Part shown: positions 36,401 through 50,022 of the stretch, piece by piece
Layout of the letters: each line of letters starts with the position of its first letter
Position numbering within the stretch: the stretch's first letter is position 1
NCBI RefSeq assembly: GCF_022539665.2
Contig: NC_081331.1
Location: forward strand, 9,083,534-9,147,533
Source: Daphnia carinata
Lineage: Eukaryota; Arthropoda; Branchiopoda; Diplostraca; Daphniidae
Direction of reading: 5' to 3'
DNA: 64,000 nucleotides
Made by a program: the position numbers and the translations under genes
Notes under the pieces: generated by a model
What the model saw: the letters and a program-made list of their open reading frames with translations, nothing else
Told to the model about the DNA's origin: nothing
The model's database searches: none

Positions 36401-39400
36401 AAATGGTAACTTTTCCTGGTTGGAGTTTCACATTACTTTTAATATGTACCACTATGTACCTGTCGATAAAATTTGCGTTTTATAAATAATGTAAAGGTTT
36501 TGTAGAAAAAAAATTAATAATAAAAAAAGTTACCTTTGAATGGTTAGAAGAAACTTCTGGACCAGCTAATTTTGGTCATTGAATAAACTTTTTTCGTCAA
36601 TTAGGTGGACCACGTCCGCCCCGGTGGTGGCCAGCTAACCAAATCCAACCATTCAACTCAACAGATTCAAGTGGTAGCTCGTCTTCTTCTAAAAGTTTCA
36701 TCTCAAGTATAAGTGTTGCGGAGCAAACAAGTCCTAGTACAGTCAACTCTGTATTTTTGGAGACGACTGCGGGTTCCACTCCCATGGAATCGTCACCTAT
36801 AGTTATATTCCAAAATTTTCGGAAACGTGGGTAAGCAGCTGTTTTCATTACAATTATAAATTTTAGTTTCAAGCATCTGCTTGTATTTAAAGTAGAAATA
36901 TTTTAGTGAAAATATATGTTATTGAAAATAAGTTATGTATTCATGTCCCGTTAAAAATATGGTATTGAAGACTGCCAACCGTATATGCGGTTTGAATCGA
37001 ATAGTACCTAAATAACTGCGATGCTGATTCGTAACGAAAATTCGGAATCGGTGCCATTTTGCAAACGAAATGTCAAAAAAGACGGTTGCTCAAGTTGAAT
37101 AAAAATTGCCCCGAAAAGGAAGCTCCCTGAAAATCATACAGGCGCGCTGCCGCATGAATAGACGCATATAGAAGAAGTATAGAGCGTATATAGAAATAGA
37201 CACTTAGAAGTAACTTAAATACAGTACATCGTAAATACGATTAGCATTTATATACAGATGTTTCCAATGCATGCAGAAAGATATTACAATACAAACATGA
37301 ACCTATAAATATGAAATATTTCACTACCATACATTTATGTTTTTCCTGTTTTTTTCAATGGAGAAAAAAAACGTCAACGTCAGCAACACATTATTATGCA
37401 TTTCATGTTTCTTGGCTAATACGCCAAAAACTTTCCAACGAACACTTTTCCAGAATTGAACATATACTACGTATGTTCTCCCCTCCTGTGCCCGCTGTAA
37501 AAGGGGAAGGGATGCATGAGAATTTCAGGCCCCATTTTTTTTCTATAATGGTGGTGTTAGAGGGAACCAAGACAAAGAACTAAACTGGGCAGGGAAAAAG
37601 CATTTAAGACACGTTTTCGGAAAAAAACCTTGTAATCTAAAATTAACTGGGGCCTACACCATTCCTGTTCGATTCGGTTTTGTTTACTTGGAATCGATAC
37701 GATAAAAAAAAAAATATATAAAAAATGCGTATATCGGGAAATCAATCATATACCGTTGGGTACCTTATTGGCGCATAAAGTTTTATTTAAAAATGGCGAT
37801 TAAGAGTTACGTTAATTTTTAAGCACATGCGTCATGCAACAAACAACAAAATTTCTATTTTCAGAAAGTCTTTGCAACTGCTTTGCGAAACCATGAAGCG
37901 ACAAATCATTTCGAGAGCCTTCTACGGCTGGCTCGGGCACTGCAGGCATCTGCGCATCGTGAGGACCCATCTTTCTGGATTAGTAAATCATAAAATTATT
38001 CCACGTAAGCATAAAAAATAGTTATTTAATCTCATGTGTGCTCATATAAAAAGGGTTTGTGCTAGGAAATTTAAGTTTCACAGTTATATCATTGAGCGTA
38101 TTTTTCATGATATAATTCTAACGCTGAACTTAAACACGCAAATGTTAACATCAAATAACGAGATCATTTTTAGGGGAAACACATTAACTATTTTAAAAGT
38201 TTTTTAGTGGTTTTTTAACGATAAAACCCTCCATCATTTGACAAATGTTTTTGAATGTTACTGATTTTGATACTATAATTAATAAATCGAATCTTAGATG
38301 TATGTAATGGAATCAACGAAGAAAACTGGAAATGTTTGTTTGTCGATGGTGTTGTACGTGATTCATATGAATTATTTCGCCTGACGTACTACGGAGGAAT
38401 ATCACATCATCTACGCAAACAGGTTTTCACACACATTTGGTCGTTTCAACATTGGAACGTGTAATTACATGCGCTATTTCTTCTTTCCCGAGAAGGTTTG
38501 GCCGTACTTACTTGGTCACTACCCATTTGGAAGCACGCCAGATGAGCGGCTCATGCAGAACAGAGCAATGCAAACAACTTATGAAACAACAATGTCCGAA
38601 TGGCTTGCCGTGGAAGCTATTATACGTCAGCGGGATAAAGAAAACATAGCTGCTAGTCTTGCAAAACTTTCTTTTGGCTCCCAGGGTGGGGACCCCCCTT
38701 TTGACGGCCATTTGGAAGGCCATTTGGAAGGCCATTTGGAAGGCCATTGCAGAAGGTTGAGCAATGAGGTAATATAGGAGTAAATGCAACAAAGAAATTA
38801 ATTCCATTAATCATTTGCCTTTTGACAAAGGTTTTCGACTGTGAAGAAACAGAAACTGATACATCCGAAATCGACAAAAGTGAGTTGAAAACTACATCAA
38901 CGGACATCACTATCGAAAACTTAGGTTCAGAGGAAAAGGTTGCTGGACACATCTTGCATAAATAGATTTGTTCAAATCGCACATGGCAATAACTATGTCT
39001 TATTTTTGCATGTTAAGAATGAAAGCAAAGACGTGTGCTCGACAGGCGTTGCTCTGGTCAAAGTAATAACAACCCATCCCTCTTCAGGCAATGAAACAGC
39101 TTTAGTGAGCACACAACGTAAGCTAACCTAAAATGAGTAGCGCTTCGATGAAATTGTTTTTGTATTGAGTGTGCCTTGAACCTATTACAGTACATCAACC
39201 TTCGACGGTAGAGCATCAGTGTGCGGCAAACCATCAAAATGGTTTAACCATGGTCGAAATTAATTCAGCAAAAGAGACAAGCCTCAATCTGCCTAATCTG
39301 TCTACTGATGACGGCCTAGATCGCTGCAGTATAGGATCACGTTCGTCTTGCGTTTCGCCTGTAAGCTCGCAGGGTGGAATTTACACGGTACGGAAACTTT

Positions 39401-41890
39401 ATCCTATGTTATACTACAGCTAAATTTAGTCACGATAATGAAGACTACGAGCGCCGACGAAAGAATGTGCTCTACATTCTTCTTTACAGCCTTTCAGCAA
39501 AATATGTTTCATTTGATGGGTAGATAGGGTCTACAAAGGGATGCGAACCATCTAATGTCATTTAAATGTTTAATTTTGTCATTGACTAATGTGTCATGGA
39601 TTTTTTTTTAGTTCTTATCGAGAAGAAATTCTCAGTTGAGTTCGTTTCCATAGCATTAATTTGGATAGAACTACAATATGTGGGCTTGCAACAAATAATA
39701 CATAAATTTTTTCGTTTTTTTATTTAAGGCGGAACTGTTGGAAAAGTATGGTCTTAATCTACACAGAATTGAAAAGGACGTTCAGCGATGTGACAGGAAT
39801 TACTATTACTTCACACCTGCTAATCTTGAAAAACTCCGGAATATTATGTGCACGTAAGTAGCTGCTACTAAACCTTTAACCGATACAAATTTCTTCATTC
39901 ATGCACAAACCTCGTTTGCGACGACCAATTTTAAAACTATCCCCACTTTCCCAGCTGCTGTCATTTTCCTTCTTTCCTCGTTTCACTGGGCGTTTATTCC
40001 ATCACTAGAAGTAGGATCTCTACAGAATCATCCTGGGACCTCAGAAATGTAGGGGTCAGAAGGGGTACAACGATTAAAAATAAATCAAATATATACGCGC
40101 TGATATAGTAGCTCAATTAATCTTTATCCCAAAAAGGATCAGTTCAGACGCTGTAGAATAAATCTCCTAGAAAAAGGATTCTGGATGCTTAAGTGTACTT
40201 ACGTTTTCATGCCATGATTTTTTTATCCCCTTTTGTATCAGATATGTTTGGTGCCACCTTGATATGGGTTACATGCAAGGCATGTGTGATCTGGTTGCTC
40301 CATTACTTGTCATTTTTGATGACGAGGCTTTAACATATTCATGTTTTTGTGAGCTAATGAAACGAATGTCTGAAAATTTTCCACAAGGCGGCGCTATGGA
40401 CAGTCATTTTTCTAATATGAGGTATGATGAAGCTTTTAATTGTTTTTTTTTTTATTATTTTAAATTACGAGAAATTATGTCTCTTCATAGATTACTCATT
40501 CAGATCCTTGATACCGAAATTTATGACCTGATGCATCAAAATGGGGACTACACCCATTTCTATTTCTGTTATCGCTGGTTTCTCTTGGACTTTAAAAGAG
40601 GTAAACATCATTTTAATGGCCATATTAGAAATTGCTTTTTCTTGTACGTAGCCAACTTCGTTTTTGAATGGTTGATTTCTTAAGTTTTTTTTTAGAAAAA
40701 TAATTTAGTCTTTTTTTGGGATGGAGGGACGGAGGGAGTGTAGTATATGGAATTAGATTTGAGCTTTGTTATAGGCTACATGGCCATGCTAGAATAATAT
40801 TTCATTTTGAAATTGGAAGGGAAAAGCTTATTATTTTTAAAATAAAAATTAGTTTGAGTCTGTTAGCTTGCAGTTTTGTTCGCCTAGCCACCAAGTTATA
40901 TGTTTAAAAAATAGCTCATCTCAATTGTTTTGTCTAAATAAATACTGTAGCTTTACAAGTTTAAAATTTTTCATCGATCCGAACTAAATCGATTAGGATT
41001 ACTCATTCAGTGGCTATAAAGGACAATTTATTCTCAAAGTATTACTAAATTGCTCAGATACCCTTACCCCGAACTAGGGTTGTTTATTTTTAGAAAAAGT
41101 TAGATGCTTTAGACTCTAAAAGTTTTCGAGTTATCCCAAAAAGTTTTTATTTTAATGGTCCATTTCTAGTTTTTGCCCAGACAACTTTTCACTTTAACCC
41201 CTTAAACAATGGAGGAAATTATAAAAAAACGGTCTTGAATCCTTCCTAGTTCATTTGAACCTGGCAATTGAAACATCTTGAAGTACCTCCAATTTTTTAC
41301 CTATAACATATGTTCACCTGTGCCAACAAAAATAAGTTTTTTGTTCAAACCATCCCCTCTCTCCTCTAGTCAATAATTTTATTTCCTTCCTTCCTGGGGC
41401 GGTGGTAATTGACTTTGGGTCGACCTCCCGATACAGCTATTATTAAGCGATTGTTATTCAACACTGAATACTTTTAACATTGTGTTTCCACCATTTTCTT
41501 GGTAGCCCGAGGAGAACTGTAACGCAAAGCTCTACCTAAAACACAATTGATATTATTAATTCTTTGTTGTTTATCAGAGCTTGCGTACGAAGATGTCTTT
41601 CTGGTATGGGAAACCATATGGGCGGCGCGTTCAATTTCTTCTCCACATTTCGTTCTCTTCGTTGCATTAGCATTAGTTCAGCACTACCGTGAAATCATTC
41701 TAGCCAATGCCATGGATTTCACTGATATAATCAAATTTTTTAATGGTAAGTAACCAAATCCTTTATGGTTTCGCTCAAAATTTCCTGTGAGGTTGTCTTA
41801 GAAATGGCTGAACGGCATGACACCAAAATCATTCTGCAAATGGCACGGGATTTAGTACTTCAGCTTCAAATGCTAATCGACGATAAATAG
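24437..41890 (+). CDS. SGSM: Small G protein signalling modulator (RUN + TBC Rab-GAP), 25 exons
   Basis: Exons: 24437-24461, 24604-24647, 28324-28399, 29565-29727, 32531-32737, 32796-32863, 33214-33365, 33761-33928, 34253-34380, 34624-34691, 34763-34930, 35733-35924, 36117-36185, 36605-36830, 37865-38004, 38298-38422, 38496-38768, 38831-38938, 39018-39117, 39191-39387, 39729-39853, 40242-40421, 40491-40600, 41578-41745 and 41802-41890. All phases fit: 3369 nt, 1122 residues (human SGSM1 about 1150). The RUN domain is N-terminal ([46 protein letters not shown]). An SGSM Rab-binding region follows (VPGYLSLHQ-like, [20 protein letters not shown]). The C-terminal TBC domain keeps the arginine finger IEKDVQR (R919) and the glutamine finger GYMQG (Q953). 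It should act as a GAP for Rab/Rap GTPases on endosomal membranes. Large introns (24648-28323, 29728-32530) hold nothing recognised. Confidence 0.95.
38706..38747 (+). repeat. Coding 12-bp tandem repeat in SGSM exon 17
   Basis: Three perfect copies of GGCCATTTGGAA plus a partial fourth encode GHLE x3 then GH, at about residues 744-757, between the two halves of the TBC domain. The repeat stays in frame. Confidence 0.9.
41074..41263 (+). repeat. Direct repeat copy 1 (SGSM intron 23)
   Basis: This segment matches 42326-42480 in the same orientation, with gaps. Shared blocks include GTTATCCCAAAAAGTTTTT, CTAGTTTTTGCCCAGACAAC and AATGGAGGAAATTA/GATGGAGGAAATTA. The family is unknown. Confidence 0.75.
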
Positions 41891-42325
41891 CCAACCTGCC
41901 ATATGGATCTGAAGAAAAAAATTGTCGTGGTTGTAAAATTTTATAGTTTCATATCTGTTCTTGTTGTTCTCGAATTTACGTCAAACTGAGACAAAAATGC
42001 AGACATTTTCGTGAAACACATCTAGTTTTACTGAGCGATATTTAATTTAATACATGATTTTATTCAATTAATACACGTTTTTTATTATTATCGTTAACAT
42101 TTTTTTACCAACACCTAGGTACTCGTAATACCTAACAATGGCGAAAGTTAAAGATCTATAAAAAATAGCTTACCCTATTAATTTGAAATTGCCCAAGAAA
42201 TGATAGAGGACGGTGGCTGTAATTGGAACGCTAGACAATTGAAAAAAAATATTCTACCACTCGAAGTATGACAGGGATTTAGTTTAAAAAATTTGAGATT
42301 ATAGCAATTAGGGTTATTTGTTTTT

Positions 42326-42480
42326 TAGGAAAAATATGAGGTTCTAGATTCTAAAGGTTTTCAAGTTATCCCAAAAAGTTTTTTTACGGTGCATTCCTAG
42401 TTTTTGCCCAGACAACTTTTCCCCCATTAAACGATGGAGGAAATTACGATAAAAGGTATTGAATCATTCCTTGTTCATTT
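42326..42480 (+). repeat. Direct repeat copy 2, downstream of SGSM
   Basis: Partner of 41074-41263; this copy is shorter and diverged. Both copies share a T-rich stretch followed by TTGCCCAGACAAC. Confidence 0.75.
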
Positions 42481-43663
42481 GTCTATAAACTGATTACATT
42501 ACTTTTCTCCTAGCCCTCCTTAAACAATAATTCCCATTTTTCCTCTTAACTAGATAACAAATTAGATAATGCTCGGTATACTGTTTAGAACAAATACCCG
42601 ATAAAACTATATAGTAAAGTAAAATAGTTATGAGAGTAAATGGTTAAAAAAATTATTTATCGCATAAAAATTTATATTTGAAATCTCGGAAAACAGTTGA
42701 TATTATTTGCAGCGTTGCCCCAACATTAAAGTGGGAAATAAATCTGGCTCCGAAAACGGGGCTTGGTACTTTGTTCACGTGTTTAAAGATATAGTATCTT
42801 TCATTAGAATTCTTCCCATCCAGCGAATAGTTTTTTTTTATCTAAACACAAATTCAATAATCATAAAAAATAGAACAAGTGGAGAACGCGTACCCATTTC
42901 TCATTATTGCTCAATGTCTTACCAGAAAGAGCACTGAGGGGTAATTGCGTAGCAGGATCAGTTATCCAACTTGAGCAATTTCCTTAGCGCCGGTCCTAAA
43001 GAAAAAGCAATTGTTATTTTGATCGTGAAAAAGTAAGAAGTTTTTCAATAAAATAATATATTCTTGGCTAACATATTGTCGAAAATCCAGCCAACTTTCA
43101 AGAACAGCAGTTGGTTGGCAACATCCATGGCGTCAAGAATCAGCTCCACTGTCTTCTATATCTTTGATTCCGTAATTAGCGTGCGATAATCACCGTTGGA
43201 GTGAGGTGAAAAGGAAATCCATTTTGATCCAGTTGTTCAGACTCGACCAGGACCGCTCTTATGGTTCCCTTTGCACCAAAAGATCACACCATTTACAGAT
43301 TTTTGTGTTTTTTGTCCTTTTGATCATCTGAAAGTTTTACAAAAAAAAAAAAGGAAAAGTTCACAAAGGAAAAGAAGTTGCTCTCATGTGTAAAGACTTT
43401 TTTGAATTTTTATAGCATTGCGACTACTTTATTCCTGGTTTGTTGGAATATTTTTCCTTGGTATTTGGTTCTCAAGGGTCTAGACCCTATTTATTTCCCC
43501 TACCTTTTACCATTTGCTACTATTATAGTGTTTCAGACAGGAAAAACAGTTTTCAAAAGTACATTACCTCCACAGATGGCGGACAATGCAGTAGGATAAA
43601 ACTGCTCAAAATATCAGTCACCGTATAAGGATAAATAAAAGTACGAAAAATTTTTCCACAAAA

Positions 43664-43686
43664 TACCACCCACCATTTGGGTGGTA
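43664..43686. repeat. 9-bp perfect hairpin
   Basis: TACCACCCA (43664-43672) and TGGGTGGTA (43678-43686) with a CCATT loop. No gene is near. Confidence 0.6.
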
Positions 43687-45178
43687 GGCCTACTTTGGCT
43701 GTTCATAGTCCAAAAAAACAAAAAACAAATAAAAAATCCAATACTTCAAAAGAAACATTTGTTTTTTTAACAGAAACGTTTTACACTGGTCGTTTCGCAC
43801 TTATTAATTAATAAGAAATTAAGAAATACTAATTGTGCGGGAAAGCTAATAATTCTTTTATGCGCTGGAGCTTAAGTAAAACAAATTAACTAAAGTAGAT
43901 CAGAAGACTGCAAATGGAGAAAATGACTATCCGGTCCGGAAAAGTCGATATGGATCTTGCTTTATTTTTTTTGTTTATTCCAGTCAAAGATAAGATTTGA
44001 CAGAATAAAATGACTTATGAGTTAAAAATGTAGACAAATAGCGAATTGTTCTGAAAACCGATATGTTATTTTTCTTTAAAACTTTGTGCCTTAGTAAATT
44101 ACTACGTGGACTATGCCTGATGCAAGTTTCAAAGAAAATTTTTTTCTGATTTTGTTTTTGCGATTTCCTATAGGCTTTTTTTTATTATTTTTTTTTTTAT
44201 CACAATCATGTGGAGGAAACTGCGCCGCTTTCGTACTTTCGTGTTTTCAAGTAAAATTACAATTAAGTATTGGATTTCTAATTAATTAAATGATTTTTTA
44301 AAAATCACGGAAAGAGATGCATTGTTTGAACTAAGGTGGAGCTACATTTCAAATTAAAGGGTTTGACGACGTTTTTCAAGCTTACAGCTTGAATCGTAAC
44401 GCAAAGGGAACAAACTATGAACTATGCCACAGATGTATGATATCTAACTTTTGGCTATGTTCTTTAATTGTAAGTAATTTTTTTTTGTGTCGCAGGTAGC
44501 ATCTCTTTTATTTTTTCTTTCTGATAAATCTCAGGACTCCGCTCTAAATAGAATCATATGGACTTGATTTATTGCCAAAAGGTGGGATTTTCTGTGGTAT
44601 GGATAAATCTTTTTGTATTGGCATTTCGATTCTACGAGCGTGGTTTGCTGTATAGATTATATATACAGCCATTCATCAAAATTCCTTTAGCAGGTAAATG
44701 GGTCTATACCACTTAATTCCTTTTCATGGAAGGGGTATAGGGTTCTGTTCTTCTTGGCACAGAAATATGCGCATTAACACGTAGAATTTGCCTATACCTA
44801 GTTTATGGTGGCGTCGTTGACTCATCTTTATGTGTTAATTAAAAGTTCCTAGATAAAAATCAGGGATAATAATAAACTGTCATCCGTTGCGTTTTTTTTA
44901 TGTTATTCAAATGCTTGTTAATCAGGTTACTTACAGTTTTTTTTTTCAAAAATGTGTAAATTAATGGCGAATATTAGAAATATATCATCAAAATATACTA
45001 CCGGAAGCTACTGGCGCGAGCCGTATTCTTTTCTAAATACCAGTATGACACATAACAAATAATCTTTTTTTTTTCAGCATCGAGCCAGTATTGGTATCGG
45101 CTTTAACTGGCTCTAATCGGGGTAATCGCCACGAAAAACCATTGGGGCGCAATCGGTGGAATACTTTATCAATCATGG

Positions 45179-45213
45179 CGGGGCAAAAATCATGGGATAT
45201 CCCGATTGCCCCG
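45179..45213. repeat. Nested hairpin, 8-bp outer arms around GGGATATCCC
   Basis: CGGGGCAA (45179-45186) and TTGCCCCG (45206-45213) flank the palindrome GGGATATCCC. A related GGGGCGCAATCGG string lies about 35 bp upstream. It could be the remnant of a transposon end. Confidence 0.5.
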
Positions 45214-48200
45214 ACGCGATTTTTAAAAATGCGGCTGTTACGGTTTCAAGGGAAAATTGGAGTAGAAGGACAGAATGAGGTATTAAGCTACACGGAGGTA
45301 CGAAGCTCTATACAACGGTCGTGTAAACTGTTCCTTCTCGGAACAAGTGAGATATTCGACTTCGGCTCATTTTGCGACATCCCACCCGTTCGTGGTCTAT
45401 GGTTCAAAATCCCATAAACAAAAATAACACCAAAAAATACATAATGTATGACAGTAGAATATCTCCTTTTGCAACAAGTGATGTAATTTACGCTTCCTAT
45501 TTTTAGAGCATAATTACCCTAGCACTCGCACGACACCCTATTTCGTATTTCAGTCACTGTCAAATATTTGGTGAGAAATACCTACAATGAGTACTGTACC
45601 TGTTATATTATATTTGCACGTGAGTGTGTGCTCGAAGCATTAAACAAAAACTCAAAAGGCTTTTCAATGCTCAGTTTAGTTCCTTTGGTGCTATTTTCAT
45701 CGAGCAAACATACCAAAACCGCACAATTCAAGTAACATGATAAAGGTTCAAGTGTTCAACCCGACGCTTGAAACCGAGAATTATTCTGTGATTAAAAAAC
45801 AAAATCATCGACAAAAATCATGTGATGTTAGTCACGCGATTCTTATACATAGATTTACTTAGACGCGTAGAGTAGTACTTACTTATACACATAGATTTCT
45901 TATCGGTCAAGTGATCAATAAGAAAGCGATGTGAACTCATGGTCTTCTCCATGAAACTCATGTTGGCACACAAAGAGAACTCCTTGAAAAAAAAAAACAA
46001 CCATTTTTTTCTGCGTTTTTGATTTGGCTCCAATTGAATGCAATTTTATAAAATGATAATAATGTTTTCTAATATTGACAAAATAATTTTCTGCACCGTG
46101 TATCGCCCATATTTGATGGATGGAGTACGATGTTCCCGAATTCATGAAGACCGCAGCCGAGCACTATTAGAGGCAATGAAAAAAGACCGCATCGCAGCAA
46201 AAGAAATAATTGCTTTGCATGCATTATATTCTATACTCTATGCTTTGCATCGGTTTTCATGGCTGAACTTTGTTAATAAAGTATTCGCCCGAGGGGCAGT
46301 TCGCCTCATATAGCTAGAGTTATATGTGGCAAGGAATGACGTGTTTCACAAACACGAAGAAAGGGAAACGAAAGAAACAGTCACGAGAGATACAAGAATA
46401 GGGGTTTGGGTTTTTTAATTAACTACTGTTTCGTCTATTACACTAATCGTAAAACGTCGATTGTACTATAGGCTTTTGGAGCGCTTTACAAATTACGTGT
46501 TTACCCTCCAGGAAGTTTTTTTAGAACATTAAAGTGTTCACAAATAATGCAATACCTAGTATGTAATACATATGTTTGATGCAAAATCAAACCACAGCCA
46601 AACGAACACTTGTTTTAACAAAGAAAAGGGTATGTTGAAGAAGCGAAAAGAGGTGTAGTCTGAACATAGCTTAAGACCAATCACTCAACGAAAATTTCCC
46701 TCTAAAATTTTTTTCAAAAAAGAATAAAAAAGACACAGAAGGCGCATTCTATTTGTCTTATTTTGGCGAGTGAAAACAGAATTGTCGGGTTAACTAGCCG
46801 ATGGCAACCCAATGTTCGAAGACAGACACGTCTACTTCGACGAGCCAAACTTTCTCGTGTAAATTATATATACATCCTTCTCTTACAGATTCTTCAGGTA
46901 GTGGAGTTTCACGTTCGACGTTTTGCTATTTCTGCCCGTTAATTTTCTCCTGTTTTTGCCCGTTTACCTTTGCATTCCGTCCTCCTGATCACTGTTTCAG
47001 ATTGCCAAACAGCACGTTTTCCCTGCCCGTCGACCCTCCCGTCTCACCCCGTAAAAACGCAGCTGTGCCAGCCTGTCGACCTCTTAGTTTATTTGGCTGC
47101 GGATTCGCTGACTATCTCTATCAGTCGACCTACTCATTGTCTTTATACGTTAACCGATGCCTTACATCTGCCCGTCAAATTGCTTTTGTTTTAATAACAA
47201 TCTTCTTTTATATATGCTCGCCAAAATTCGTTTTTTACGCCCGTCGTGCCGCTCACTGTCTCCGTTTCTACTTGTTGACCGGGGGGATACAGGGATTGTA
47301 ATACACACATATACAAAGGGACAGAAGTTTCCTTGTTTCTGTTAAGGACGGATGATAACATACTGGACTTTATATTTCATCGGTTAGCCCTGAAATAAAG
47401 GAGTAGTAGTTAATCAAACTCTAATTTAAAGTTTTTGTGTAAGCTTTCATGGCCGAGAGATGTTGCTAATGGAGTAACACATAGAAAACTAAAGGTAAAG
47501 GTCGCTTAGGAATTTAAAGTCTTGAGGTTGAGGCTATTAAAAAAAATGCGAGAAGTATCCAGTTTGCTGCTGTTGCCATAGTTTCCGTGCTTCAATAGCA
47601 TGAGTTGAATGAGGCGTACTAAAGCCTACAGATCCATGTTAATTTAGTAATCTCAATCGTGTGCAAGAAAAGGCCAACACGATCAACAAAATATAAAAAA
47701 AAGAATCTCGTGTTTAAAAATTATTTCTACAAAAGAAAATTTCCTATATAAAGTAGAACGTAGAAAATACGTAAAACTGGGAATGGAAATACGTACGTTT
47801 TGGAACTTTAAACGGTCGATTCAAAGACAATTACAAAAAACACGATCGCTTAAAGGATATCACCGAAATGCATGCGATCCCAAACATAAGAGTTTTTCCG
47901 GAAAATCGGTTGATGCAGCCAAAAATGTACAAATTTGAAGCAAAGAAATTGGCGCATTTCATGTAAAAAAAATATTAAGAAATACCTTCAAAAATAAAAA
48001 AAGTGATTTAAACACACAAAAAGATTGTTTCGCATTAGCGTAAATACAGAACAATAAAAAAAAAAGAATGAAAATAAAATTTTGGAAACCGTTCCGAGAT
48101 CGTCTATGTTCGGGATTGGAGGTACGTCGCTAACACCCGGAATTTGGTTCAAATCCACGGATTTTTATTTCATTCAAAAGTAATCAGCCGTTCAGCTAAA

Positions 48201-49791
48201 AACAAAAAACAAAAATTTAAAGTTTGTGTGACGTAGCGCCGTAGAATCCCAGTTAAAAGCGCCAAAAATTGGCGAGGGATTTCTAATGTTTGGTGAATGC
48301 CGCACCACCACATCGGAACGTCCCCAACGTTATTGTGTCGTTGCACTTCGCCCTTCAAACATGAACTGTTAAGTAAGTTCTGTCTTTCCGTACTTATTAC
48401 GTTATGATTTTATGTCAGGTGGTGCACAAATAGGACAGTATTTCTGTTCCTGTGCGGTTCTTTCCAAAGCTGACTTATGTTGCTTAGCTTGGATGGCCTG
48501 TTTTACGTTTGAAAATCAATATTTCATTAATTAATGTATAGATTTCGTTAATAACTGCGATGTTCTTTGCTCCTGGGCGTCGCATTTGCTTGTCCATGCA
48601 TTCTATTCAGAATGATTGAACAGTAAATCAACCAGGGTCAATTACGGAATCATTTGGAGTCTAGGTTTACAGCGAGTCCGAAATTGTGCAATTCTAGATG
48701 ACACCGGAAAATACCTCGGTTTCTTAGTACGTTCGGAGACGTGTATAGACCTATCTTCTTCGTGTGGGCACTTTTCCTGGTAATCTAACGTTACAGCTTT
48801 TGCATATGTCTACCATTATTTTACTTCGCTGTTTAACCACCACGATTTTAACAGAATAACTGTTTTTAAGTAGCACCAGATAACCCACCGTTTCGATAAA
48901 AACATGAATGATGATACAACATTTTGCATGGTTTAAAAAGTTGAAATCGTGAGCTGAACTGTGTTGCGTCGATCGTTCACGAAGGAGAATATTAGCTGGT
49001 GATTATCACTATTTAATCACAGAAACGTAAAAATAATGTTTTGTTATCATGACATGAGAGTAAATACTGGTCGAACGGTCTAATTTAGGAGCAGAAGCAT
49101 TTTTCTTTATTGTATCAAAATTTTAACTTAAAAACAAGATTGTATGCCACAAGTCATTGCCGCAAATAGCGCAATTTTACATTTCGTACCTTCAGATATG
49201 ATTCCATATTAGCCAGAACGGGGTGGCAACAATAAGTAGTTTTTGTTAACGGTTCCACGATTCTGTTGACTACTTCAAAAACAAGTTGTACGGTAACGAA
49301 AAAAGTGCCATAAAGGTATACTAGCTAACTTAACCTATCTGTAAGCGTATCTATTTCTATATGGCATAACAAAAAACATTTAGGTAGTGATGTGTTAAGC
49401 GAGGTATTAAAATAATGTGTTTGTCGTTCAGCAGACGTAGGCTGTTAGAACTTCCGCTTCTGCTAAATTTTTTAAGATAAAACAACAAAGATGACAGCAA
49501 ACTTTAAAGACAAATTCCAGCCAACTTCCCGGCTGATCTCTGATTTGTAGGAAGCAAAGAAAAAAAGACAAATAGGTAAAAGAAAAGGAAAAAAAAATTA
49601 TAATAACTTTTGAATTCTAACGTTTTCAACATTTTCAAATCACTATAATCTCGGGTGCAAATACAGCAACATTTTTGAAATCTTTGCGGATCGCCGTATG
49701 TGAGAGATCATATACCTTCATGTGTTGTGGGAGTTGTTTTTTATATGCCCGATAATGCGAAAAGATTACCAAATGTCAAAAAACGACCCGA

Positions 49792-49992
49792 CTAAGTTCC
49801 TTTGCTGATGAACTGATGACACAAGATTTGGCCATTTGCACAACACGATGCGTTGATAAAAGCTGAAGAAGGTGATGCACACAATTCCGGAGCAGGGCGT
49901 GCAGAAAAGATTTTCGTAACGGCTTCCACAGATTTTGGCTTCCACAAACAGACCAAAATCAAAAATAACACAAAATTCATTAAATGACGCAT
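49792..49992 (-). CDS. Possible secreted cysteine-rich peptide, 66 codons
   Basis: ATG at 49992-49990 starts a 66-residue ORF with a textbook signal peptide: MRHLMNF, a hydrophobic core VLFLILVCLW, then a likely cleavage site after SVEA (residue 24). The mature ~42 residues carry C38, C50, C51 and C58 (a C-X11-CC-X6-C pattern) and no further hydrophobic segment. I do not recognise the family. The CC pair and small size fit secreted peptides such as hormones or defence peptides, but that is only analogy. It stands alone in a gene-poor region, and a downstream or upstream exon cannot be excluded. A perfect 8-bp hairpin lies 11-30 bp upstream of the ATG. Confidence 0.4.
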   Translation of the reverse strand: MRHLMNFVLFLILVCLWKPKSVEAVTKIFSARPAPELCASPSSAFINASCCANGQILCHQFISKGT

Positions 49993-50002
49993 CCAGTATG
50001 TC

Positions 50003-50022
50003 TCACAACCAAATGGTTGTGA
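50003..50022. repeat. 8-bp hairpin upstream of the small secreted ORF
   Basis: TCACAACC (50003-50010), loop AAAT, GGTTGTGA (50015-50022), just upstream of the minus-strand ATG at 49992. Confidence 0.6.

Noticed and set aside
46801-47301. 166-codon plus-strand ORF
   Set aside because: Pyrimidine-rich composition explains the open frame. It has no domain, no splice context and strange residue usage rich in Ser, Phe and Cys.
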